Source of the DNA: an uncultured Collinsella sp.
GTDB taxonomy: Bacteria > Actinomycetota > Coriobacteriia > Coriobacteriales > Coriobacteriaceae
Length of the DNA stretch: 14,777 nt
Reading direction: 5' to 3'
Assembly: GCA_900546085.1 (NCBI GenBank)
Contig: URBS01000044.1
Span: forward strand, 1-14,777
Shown here: in pieces, positions 7,972 through 13,460 of the stretch
Layout of the letters: each line of letters begins with the position of its first letter
Numbering within the stretch: position 1 is the first letter of the stretch
Notes under the pieces: model-generated
Told to the model about the DNA's origin: nothing
The model's input: the letters and a program-made list of their open reading frames with translations, nothing else
The model's database searches: none
Position numbers and translations under genes: made by a program

Positions 7972-8096
7972 GGTTGCCCGGTGGGTCTTGGTTATGTTTG
8001 CTGCTCTACAGTCCTGGCTCGCACGAAGAGCACATTAAGTGCTCTTCGGCTCGTGCGGAACTCGCGACAAACATAACCAAGCCCCACCGGGCAACC
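7972..8096. repeat. Palindromic element A: long arms around a branched core
   Basis: Outer arms 7972-8000 and 8068-8096 are complementary at 28 of 29 positions (mismatch T7986 with C8082). The 67-base core (8001-8067) folds again: CGCACG (8020-8025) with CGTGCG (8052-8057), AAGAGCAC (8026-8033) with GTGCTCTT (8039-8046), loop ATTAA, a CGGCT bulge on one side and TGGCT on the other. A basal AGTCC/GAACT pairing has one C-A mismatch. The core from 8010 to 8062 is nearly identical to that of element B, which lies in the opposite orientation. It sits 12 bases after the peptidase stop, between two gene 3' ends. It could act as a bidirectional terminator, but no U-tract follows. Confidence 0.85.
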
Positions 8097-8107
8097 TACC
8101 AACCAAA

Positions 8108-8164
8108 ATCTTTTCAGCCCAGGCCCCTGTGTACCGCGCGTCTAAGATTTTCAAATTCAAATAA
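8108..8164 (+). pseudogene. Decayed inverted copy of the glycosyltransferase 3' end
   Basis: Read on the plus strand this stretch ends in codons for YRASKIFKFK and a TAA stop (8162-8164). The glycosyltransferase on the opposite strand ends YRLASKIFKFN and TAG. At DNA level 8141-8164 matches the complement of 8332-8355 at about 20 of 23 positions, and similarity continues weakly upstream and into the flanks (TGA, AATCG and ATAG blocks on both sides of element B). The copy and the gene are symmetric about the centre of element B. It may be a snap-back inverted duplication of the gene end, or the last remnant of a second, deleted glycosyltransferase gene. Confidence 0.65.
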
Positions 8165-8189
8165 CCTGACAATCGATTCTTATAGCAGA

Positions 8190-8299
8190 GGCCCCTTGGC
8201 CTTTAGTTTGATACAAGTTCCGCACGAGCCGGAAAGCACTTAATGTGCTTTCCGTGCGAGCAGGACTGTTCGCAGTAGCAAACTAAAGGCCAAGGGGCC
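8190..8299. repeat. Palindromic element B: long arms around a branched core
   Basis: Arms 8190-8210 and 8279-8299 are perfect 21-bp complements but unrelated to the arms of element A beyond a shared GTTTG at the inner edge. Its core, read on the minus strand (8267 to 8216), matches 48 of 53 aligned columns of element A. The differences are one inserted base and four substitutions that make up two compensatory base-pair changes (GAAAGCAC/GTGCTTTC in place of AAGAGCAC/GTGCTCTT). The ATTAA loop, CGGCT bulge and CGCACG/CGTGCG stem are unchanged. It starts 32 bases beyond the glycosyltransferase stop codon and is the only terminator-like structure there. Confidence 0.87.
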
Positions 8300-8331
8300 C
8301 AGTCAACCTATCAGCAGCGATTACTCAGCAG

Positions 8332-9363
8332 CTAGTTGAATTTGAAGATCTTTGAGGCAAGACGGTATAGGCCGAGTGTGGTTTTGTCTCCGGCACGACC
8401 GCGGAGGTTAGTGAAGAAGCCGACCACACCGTAACGTGCACGACGATACATACGCTCGTCATAGGCCTTCAAATCATTCCACAGCGTCTTCAGACGCTCA
8501 TCGGCACAATCCTCGTCGGAAAGCTTGGTGAGCACCGAGCAGATCGCCATCATCATGGTGAAGTAGCCCATCATGTACGAACGCAGACGCGACGACTCGA
8601 CATCGCTGTACAGGTGGTACGACTCCATCATGATACGCGTAACACGGAACTGCTGGTCCAGACGCTTGACCATCGTGGCCTCGTTGACACTCTGGCCCTC
8701 GCGACCGATAAAGTAGCGATAGAGGTCGATGTCGGCGTAGTACATGGTCTTGCAACGCGGCAGCGGCACGTAGGCGTAGATGTTGTCCACATAGAACGTG
8801 TGCGGCGGCATGGGAAGGTTGGACTCGCGCAGCGCATCCGTGCGATAGCACAGGCTGTGCATGAGCAGATTCTGGTCCAGGCGGAAATGGCCGATCTGGT
8901 CCCAGGTAAAGATCTTTTTTCGAGGCAGGGCAAACTTGTAACCAATAGCCGTATGCGTACCCTCGTAAACCTTCTCGTACACGTAGTTCGAGATAAACAG
9001 GTCAACGCGCTGGTCGCGCTCTTCAAAGCCGCGCAGAATCGACAGCATGGTCGAAAGGGCAGCGCCGTCAAGCCAGTCGTCCGAGTCGACAACCTTGTAG
9101 TAGGTGCCCTGCGCCTCGCGCAGACCCGAAAGGACGGCAATACCGTGGCCGCCATTCTCCTGGTGCACCGCGCGGATGATTCCAGGATAACGGGCCTCCC
9201 ACTCGTCGGCCTTGGCGGCCGTCTCATCCTTGGAGCCGTCGTCCACCACGATAATCTCGATATCGGTGGCATAATTGCTCCCCTCCAAGATGGAGGTAAT
9301 GCAATGGTCCATGTCCTTAGCGGCGTTATACGAGGGAATACCGAATGTTATGACTTTATGCAT
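8332..9363 (-). CDS. GT2 family glycosyltransferase, possibly galactofuranosyltransferase
   Basis: 343-residue GT-A fold glycosyltransferase of family 2. The N-terminal nucleotide-sugar domain shows TFGIPSYNAAKD at 6-17, EIIVVDDGS at 36-44, ENGGHGIAVLSGL at 69-81 and the metal-binding DSDDWL with Asp93 and Asp95. The C-terminal half (about 190-343) is helical and basic, with no obvious membrane segment, so it probably works at the inner face of the membrane. ATG 9363 is chosen because the GT2 fold begins there; ATG 9381 would add six residues without homology. The start overlaps the glf stop by 8 bases, implying translational coupling. The tie to UDP-galactopyranose mutase suggests transfer of galactofuranose to a surface glycan, which is inference from context; the acceptor is unknown. 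Confidence 0.92.
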   Translation of the reverse strand: MHKVITFGIPSYNAAKDMDHCITSILEGSNYATDIEIIVVDDGSKDETAAKADEWEARYPGIIRAVHQENGGHGIAVLSGLREAQGTYYKVVDSDDWLDGAALSTMLSILRGFEERDQRVDLFISNYVYEKVYEGTHTAIGYKFALPRKKIFTWDQIGHFRLDQNLLMHSLCYRTDALRESNLPMPPHTFYVDNIYAYVPLPRCKTMYYADIDLYRYFIGREGQSVNEATMVKRLDQQFRVTRIMMESYHLYSDVESSRLRSYMMGYFTMMMAICSVLTKLSDEDCADERLKTLWNDLKAYDERMYRRARYGVVGFFTNLRGRAGDKTTLGLYRLASKIFKFN

Positions 9364-10558
9364 GGCAGGCGATAATCTCATCCGAAAGATCGAGGGCGGA
9401 ATTGGTCACGGCATCCATATCGTAGTAACGATACTCGGCCAGACGACCCACCGGGTGGAAGTTTGTCAGGTTCTGGACGCGCTCAAGATAGCGCTCATAG
9501 AGCTCACGGTTCTCGGGCTCAAGAATGGCGTAATACGGCGTCTCGCCCGAGCCGGGCGTATAGGCCTTGGAGTACTCCTTCATGATGGTGGTCTTGCCGG
9601 GCAAAACCTGACCGGTCATGTTCTTGAACTCGGTGATACGCGTGTAGTCCTCGCTCGTGGTGTAGTTGACGGTGCCCACGGGCTGGAACTGGTCCATATC
9701 AAGCGTCTCGAACTTCATATCGAGCGTGCGGTACGGAAGAGCGCCCAGGTCAAGGTCGAACAGCTCATCGAGCGGACCGGTATAGACGATCTCGCCGCCG
9801 TAGACCTTGCCGCCGATCTTGACGGTGGTCTCGTCGATCTCAAAGAGATCGCGGGCGTCCACGTCGCAGAACACGTCGATCAGGTCGTGGTCGAGCATAT
9901 GCTCGAACAGCGCCGTGTAGCCGTCCTGCGGCATACCCTGGAAGGGAGCCTGCGGGAAATAGCGGTCATCGTCGCCCACAAAGACGGGAACGCGACCGGT
10001 GATCGAGGGATCGATCTGGTCGGGCGTCTGGCCCCACTGCTTCATGGTGTAATGCAAAAAGACGTTCTCGTAGACGTAATCAGCGACCTCGGCCAAGTCG
10101 GGGTCGTTCTTCTTACGCAGCTCCATAATGGGCACCTTGACATCCTTGCCAAAGGTCTCCACGAGCTTCTGATACAGCTCCTCGCCGCGCTCGTCACCAA
10201 AGGCGAGCTTGAGACTCGCGTGGTTGAAGGGCACGGGCATAAGGGTACCGTTGATGTTGGCGAGCACCTTGTGCTGATAATCCGTCCACTTGGTAAAGCG
10301 CGACAGGAAATTGTGCACGCGCTCGTTAAAGGTGTGATAGATATGCGGACCGTACTCGTGGATCAGGATTCCGGCCTCGTCAGTGCAGTCATAGGCATTG
10401 CCCGCAATGTGGCTACGGCGCTCCAAAACGGCAACACGATAGCCGATGGTCTCGGCAAGACGGCGGGCGCAAACGGCACCGGCATATCCAGCACCGACGA
10501 CAATCATGTCGTACGCGCCGGCGTTAAAGCCTTCAGGCAGGCCTGAGGTAATCTGCAT
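9356..10558 (-). CDS. glf: UDP-galactopyranose mutase
   Basis: FAD-dependent enzyme that converts UDP-galactopyranose to UDP-galactofuranose, the donor for galactofuranose in cell-surface polysaccharides. The 400-residue protein has a Rossmann FAD motif GAGYAG at 22-27, ERRSHIAGNAYD, the substrate-region block GPHIYHT, FLHYTMKQWGQTPDQ, GRVPVFVGDDDRYFPQAPFQG, VYTGPLDELFD, and the C-terminal FAD-contacting GRLAEYRYYDMD. Length is near the bacterial norm (about 370-400), with about 16 extra residues before the FAD motif. The start is supported by AAGGAG 5 bases before ATG 10558. It is first in a two-gene operon with the glycosyltransferase and is divergent from pta, with a TATAAT box on its own strand at 10642-10637. 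Confidence 0.97.
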   Translation of the reverse strand: MQITSGLPEGFNAGAYDMIVVGAGYAGAVCARRLAETIGYRVAVLERRSHIAGNAYDCTDEAGILIHEYGPHIYHTFNERVHNFLSRFTKWTDYQHKVLANINGTLMPVPFNHASLKLAFGDERGEELYQKLVETFGKDVKVPIMELRKKNDPDLAEVADYVYENVFLHYTMKQWGQTPDQIDPSITGRVPVFVGDDDRYFPQAPFQGMPQDGYTALFEHMLDHDLIDVFCDVDARDLFEIDETTVKIGGKVYGGEIVYTGPLDELFDLDLGALPYRTLDMKFETLDMDQFQPVGTVNYTTSEDYTRITEFKNMTGQVLPGKTTIMKEYSKAYTPGSGETPYYAILEPENRELYERYLERVQNLTNFHPVGRLAEYRYYDMDAVTNSALDLSDEIIACHA

Positions 10559-10601
10559 CGATACTCCTTGTCAAAAGCCACGGGCTCGTTAACTGGGCTT
10601 T

Positions 10602-10620
10602 TCTCGAACATTCTTCGAGA
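10602..10620 (-). promoter_or_regulatory. Inverted repeat in the glf leader
   Basis: TCTCGAA (10602-10608) and TTCGAGA (10614-10620) form a perfect 7-bp stem with a 5-base loop, between the minus-strand TATAAT and the glf start. It could be a hairpin in the leader RNA or an operator. It is not a standard SOS box. Confidence 0.4.
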
Positions 10621-10636
10621 CATATTTATCAGAGCG

Positions 10637-10662
10637 ATTATAGCGCTAATGCGTCCTATAAT
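10637..10662. promoter_or_regulatory. Divergent -10 boxes for glf and pta
   Basis: A perfect TATAAT lies on the plus strand at 10657-10662, pointing to pta, and another on the minus strand at 10642-10637, pointing to glf, 14 bases apart and themselves an inverted repeat. Neither has a good -35 hexamer at 16-18 bases. The back-to-back overlap means the two promoters probably compete or are regulated together. Confidence 0.6.
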
Positions 10663-10714
10663 GAGCTTGCCACACAAGGAAAGCTCAAGCACCGCGGCGT
10701 ACAAATTTGAAAGG

Positions 10715-10737
10715 TAAACCCGCTAGCAGCGGGTTTA
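10715..10737 (+). promoter_or_regulatory. Hairpin in the pta 5' leader
   Basis: TAAACCCGCT and AGCGGGTTTA pair perfectly over 10 bp around an AGC loop, followed by TTCGTGAA. It lies downstream of the plus-strand TATAAT and 52 bases before the pta ATG, so it is probably transcribed as leader RNA. The U-run is too short for a confident terminator; attenuation or RNA stability are possible. A similar hairpin precedes the second ackA gene. Confidence 0.5.
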
Positions 10738-10789
10738 TTCGTGAACAGCCGGGCGCCTGGAGCTTAGTGAAACGCTTGTAAGGAGTAAC

Positions 10790-11770
10790 ATGAGCGATTT
10801 CCTTAACCGTATGAAGTCTGCCGCCAAGGCCGACCTTAAGACGATCGTCCTGCCCGAGGGCGAGGATCCGCGCACCATCGTCGCGGCCACCAAGATCATC
10901 GAGGAGGGCCTGGCAAAAATCGTCATCCTGGGCAACCCCGACGAGATCAACGTTCCCGGCGCCACCGTCATCGATCCGCGCAATGCCGAGAAGCACGAGG
11001 AGTACGCGCAGAAGTTTGCCGAGCTCCGCGCCAAGAAGGGCGTCACCATCGAGCAGGCTCGCGCCCAGGTGATGGACGCCACCTACTTTGGCACCATGAT
11101 GGTCAAGATGGGTGACGCCGACGGCCTGGTCTCCGGCGCCTGCCACTCCACCGCCGACACCCTGCGCCCCGCGCTGCAGATCCTTAAGACCGCCCCGGGT
11201 ACCAAGCTGGTCTCGGCCTTCTTCGTGATGTGCACCGACACCCCGCAGTTCGGCACCGACGGTACGCTGATCTTCGCCGACTGCGGCCTCAACATCAACC
11301 CGTCCTCCGACGAGCTATCCGAGATCGCCATCGCCTCCGCTCACTCCTGGTCCACCTTTATGGGCAGCGTCGAGCCGCACGTGGCCATGCTCTCCTACTC
11401 CACCATGGGCTCCGCCGGCGGCGAGGTCGCCAAGAAGGTCCAGGAGGCCGTTAAGTTCTGCAAGGAGAAGGCTCCCGAGCTCGCCATCGATGGCGACCTG
11501 CAGCTCGACGCCGCCATCGTTCCCACCGTCGCCCAGCTCAAGGCCCCCGGCTCCTCCGTTGCCGGCAAGGCCAACGTGCTTGTGTTCCCCGATCTCGAGG
11601 CCGGCAACATCGGCTACAAGCTGGTCCAGCGCTTCGCCGGCGCCGACGCTTACGGCCCCATCCTGCAGGGCATCGCCAAGCCGGTTAACGACCTTTCGCG
11701 CGGCTGCTCTGCCGACGACATCGTGGGTGTCGTGGCCATCACCGCCGTCCAGGCTCAGATGGCTGAGTAG
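10790..11770 (+). CDS. pta: Phosphate acetyltransferase
   Basis: Converts acetyl-CoA and phosphate to acetyl phosphate and CoA, the step before acetate kinase in fermentative acetate production. The 326-residue protein is the short Pta form without the N-terminal regulatory domain. Motifs: KTIVLPEGEDPRT at 17-29, TYFGTMMVKMGDADGLVSGA near 98-117, SYSTMGSAGG at 202-211, LQLDAAI near 237-243, and the highly conserved GPILQGIAKPVNDLSRGC at 289-306 with Ser303 and Arg304 at the CoA/phosphate site. AAGGAG 4 bases upstream supports the start. It is transcribed towards the two ackA genes rather than with them, so the usual pta-ackA operon is split into convergent units. Its last ~100 bases have a decayed inverted copy at 11929-12027. 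Confidence 0.97.
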   Translation: MSDFLNRMKSAAKADLKTIVLPEGEDPRTIVAATKIIEEGLAKIVILGNPDEINVPGATVIDPRNAEKHEEYAQKFAELRAKKGVTIEQARAQVMDATYFGTMMVKMGDADGLVSGACHSTADTLRPALQILKTAPGTKLVSAFFVMCTDTPQFGTDGTLIFADCGLNINPSSDELSEIAIASAHSWSTFMGSVEPHVAMLSYSTMGSAGGEVAKKVQEAVKFCKEKAPELAIDGDLQLDAAIVPTVAQLKAPGSSVAGKANVLVFPDLEAGNIGYKLVQRFAGADAYGPILQGIAKPVNDLSRGCSADDIVGVVAITAVQAQMAE

Positions 11771-11785
11771 CCTACATATCCCCTC

Positions 11786-11912
11786 GGGACCCTACAGGGT
11801 AAAGCTCTGAAAACGTCCTCGGACATGTCGGAAGCCCCCGCTGCGCACTACGTGCGGCGGGGGCTTCCTCCGTCCTGCGGAATGTTTTCAGAGCTTTACC
11901 CTGTAGGGTCCC
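11786..11912. repeat. Palindromic element C: 29-bp perfect arms around a branched core
   Basis: Arms 11786-11814 and 11884-11912 are perfect complements over 29 bp. The 69-base core (11815-11883) has a 12-bp stem, GGAAGCCCCCGC (11830-11841) with GCGGGGGCTTCC (11857-11868), topped by CGCAC/GTGCG. Its arms and central stem differ from elements A and B, but GTCCT next to the left arm and GCGGAA next to the right arm recur in all three, with the same basal C-A mismatch. It begins 16 bases after the pta stop, between pta and ackA. Element, arms and flanks share one symmetry axis near 11849. Confidence 0.88.
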
Positions 11913-11928
11913 TGCCGCTACGTGGCAG

Positions 11929-12027
11929 CTAAGGAATCTGGAGTGGACGGCGGCTTGGCTACGAGCTGGGGCTGAGGATCTGAATGAATGGGTGACGTTG
12001 CTGGGAGCGCAGGCGTTGCCGGCGATG
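11929..12027 (-). pseudogene. pta: Decayed inverted copy of the pta 3' end
   Basis: Read on the minus strand, 11964-11929 aligns with the last 41 bases of pta (11730-11770): TCGT.GCCA, then CCGCCGTCCA identical over 10 bases, CTC, AGAT and a terminal TAG, about 31 matches in 36 with small deletions. Further in, CATCGCC (pta 11671-11677; here 12027-12021) and a GG.AACG block match in the same order. All pairs are symmetric about 11847-11849, the centre of element C, and the gap between stop and arm is 15 bases on one side and 16 on the other. Frameshifts rule out a coding role. Confidence 0.75.
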
Positions 12028-12060
12028 ATCACTTTGGAACTGGAATTTCCGCCTGCTAGT

Positions 12061-12097
12061 AAAAAGGCCTCCGGGCTGTTGCTCTGGAGGCCTTTTT
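12061..12097. terminator. Bidirectional terminator between pta and ackA
   Basis: AAAAAGGCCTCC (12061-12072) pairs with GGAGGCCTTTTT (12086-12097) around a 13-base loop, with a T-run at the 3' end on both strands. It lies 20 bases after the ackA stop on the minus strand and also blocks plus-strand transcription from pta. Confidence 0.9.
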
Positions 12098-12117
12098 GTC
12101 AATTACAGACGAATGCG

Positions 12118-13296
12118 TTAGTTGTTCTTGGTCAGACGCTCGACGTCGTGGGCGATCATGTATTCCTCGTCGGTGGGGATGACCATGACCGTGACGGAAG
12201 AGCCGGCGGCGCTGATGACCTGCGGGCCGTTGCCCACGGCCTCGCGGTTCTTGTTGTTGTCGATGCGCACGCCCAGCCACTCAAAGCAGTCGCAGAAGGC
12301 CTTGCGGATCGACCAGTCATTCTCGCCGATGCCGGCGGTAAAGGTAATGGTGTCCACGCCCGCCATGGAGGCAATCATGGAACCAGCCTGCTGCATGGCC
12401 TTGTATGCGAACATATCGAAGGCGAGCAGGCAGCGCTCGTCACCCTCGGAAGCGCGCGTACGAATGTCACGGGCATCGTTGGAGATACCCGAGATGGCAA
12501 GCAGACCGGACTGCTTGTTCATCATGTCGTCGACTTCCTGGTAACTGTAGCCGCCCTCGCGCTGCAGATAGCACACAGTGGCCGGGTCGATGGAACCGCA
12601 ACGGGTACCCATCATCAGGCCGTCGAGCGGTGTGAGACCCATCGTGGTGTCGCGGCACACACCATCCTCGATGGCGGCAAGCGAGGCGCCGTTGCCCAAA
12701 TGGCACGAGAGCAGGCGGTGGCAGCGCGAGCCCAGAATCTCCTTGGCCATCATCCACTCGTAGCGGTGGCTCGTACCGTGGGCGCCGTACTTGCGCACGT
12801 GGTACTTGTCGCACACGTCCTTGGGCAGCGCATAGGTGTAGGCAACCTCGGGCATGGTCATGTGGAACGAGGTGTCGAAGACGGCCACGTTGGGCAGCTC
12901 CGGATACTTCTCGCGGCAATATTCGATTGCCGCGGCCTCGCCGTAATTGTGCAGCGGGGCGAGCGGTGCAACCTCAAGAATCTTAGCCATGACCTCATCG
13001 TCGACGACCGCGGAATCATCGAAGTGCCAGCCACCCTGAACGATACGGTGGCCGATGCCATCGATCGTAAAGTCGGTCTTCTCGAGCTCCTCGAGCACGC
13101 GCGCAATGGCGCAGCGATGATCGGGAAAAGGAATCTCCTCGGTCAGCTTGGCACCACCGTTCTCGGAGTGGCCAAAGATGCCCATCTCCGAGCCGATACG
13201 CTCGCAGTTGCCCTTGGCGAAAACCTCGCGGGTATCGGTATCCAAAAGCTGATATTTAAGGCTCGAGCTGCCGGCGTTGACAACAAGTACGTTCAT
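12118..13296 (-). CDS. ackA: Acetate kinase, canonical paralogue
   Basis: Makes ATP and acetate from acetyl phosphate and ADP. The 392-residue ASKHA-fold kinase has all the expected residues: VNAGSSSLK at 6-14 (Asn7, Ser10, Ser12, Lys14), Arg84 in GIGHRIVQGG, Asp141, GAHGTSHRY with His173 and His177, HLGNGASLAAI with Asn202, TRCGSIDP with Arg232, FTAGIGEN near 319-326, and IPTDEE with the essential Glu near 377. AAGGAG 4 bases before the ATG supports the start. It is the downstream member of two tandem ackA genes (roughly 55-60% identical by hand count), separated by 164 bases that contain a terminator, so it probably has its own promoter. It converges on pta. Confidence 0.97.
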   Translation of the reverse strand: MNVLVVNAGSSSLKYQLLDTDTREVFAKGNCERIGSEMGIFGHSENGGAKLTEEIPFPDHRCAIARVLEELEKTDFTIDGIGHRIVQGGWHFDDSAVVDDEVMAKILEVAPLAPLHNYGEAAAIEYCREKYPELPNVAVFDTSFHMTMPEVAYTYALPKDVCDKYHVRKYGAHGTSHRYEWMMAKEILGSRCHRLLSCHLGNGASLAAIEDGVCRDTTMGLTPLDGLMMGTRCGSIDPATVCYLQREGGYSYQEVDDMMNKQSGLLAISGISNDARDIRTRASEGDERCLLAFDMFAYKAMQQAGSMIASMAGVDTITFTAGIGENDWSIRKAFCDCFEWLGVRIDNNKNREAVGNGPQVISAAGSSVTVMVIPTDEEYMIAHDVERLTKNN

Positions 13297-13316
13297 GAGA
13301 CTCCTTCGTGATTACA

Positions 13317-13348
13317 GTACGGTCGGCAAACCTATAAGGCGGCCGTAC
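13317..13348 (-). promoter_or_regulatory. Imperfect inverted repeat in the leader of the downstream ackA
   Basis: GTACGGTCGGC (13317-13327) and its imperfect complement (13338-13348) match at about 9 of 11 positions around an 11-base spacer, some 20-50 bases before the ackA start. A second small stem, CGCTC/GAGCG, lies at 13396-13408. These could be a leader hairpin or operator. Upstream on the minus strand is a GATAACTT sequence also found before the other ackA gene. Confidence 0.35.
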
Positions 13349-13409
13349 CCTTAATAAGAAGTTATCAGAATCCAATAAATAGCTATTAAACTCTTCGCTC
13401 AAAGAGCGT

Positions 13410-13446
13410 AAAAGGGGGCTGAACGGCACAAGGCCATCCAGTCCCC
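13410..13446 (-). terminator. Terminator of the upstream ackA gene
   Basis: On the minus strand a 14-bp stem with one A-C mismatch and G-T wobbles (GGGGACTG.. pairing with ..CAGCCCCC, loop CTTGT) is followed by TTTT. It begins 14 bases after the stop codon of the upstream acetate kinase gene. Confidence 0.8.
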
Positions 13447-13460
13447 TCCCCTTGCATCAA

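Noticed and set aside
7930..8130. Inverted fossil of the peptidase 3' end beside element A
   Set aside because: A few blocks (GG.GCC, GAA.G) align about the right axis, but the match is too weak and competes with the glycosyltransferase fossil.
7972..8299. Insertion sequence or CRISPR-like array
   Set aside because: No transposase frame, no target-site direct repeats and no regularly spaced direct repeats; the two copies are inverted palindromes with different arms.
9361..9381. ATG 9381 as the glycosyltransferase start
   Set aside because: Adds six residues before the GT2 fold without a ribosome binding site; ATG 9363 overlapping the glf stop is the more natural coupled start.
10602..10620. 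LexA (SOS) box before glf
   Set aside because: CGAAC is followed by ATTC and then TTCG instead of GTTCG at the required spacing; it is a plain inverted repeat.
10661..10717. 18-codon ORF in the pta leader, ending at the hairpin
   Set aside because: Its ATG overlaps the TATAAT box that would drive it, so the start codon would not be in the transcript, and there is no ribosome binding site.
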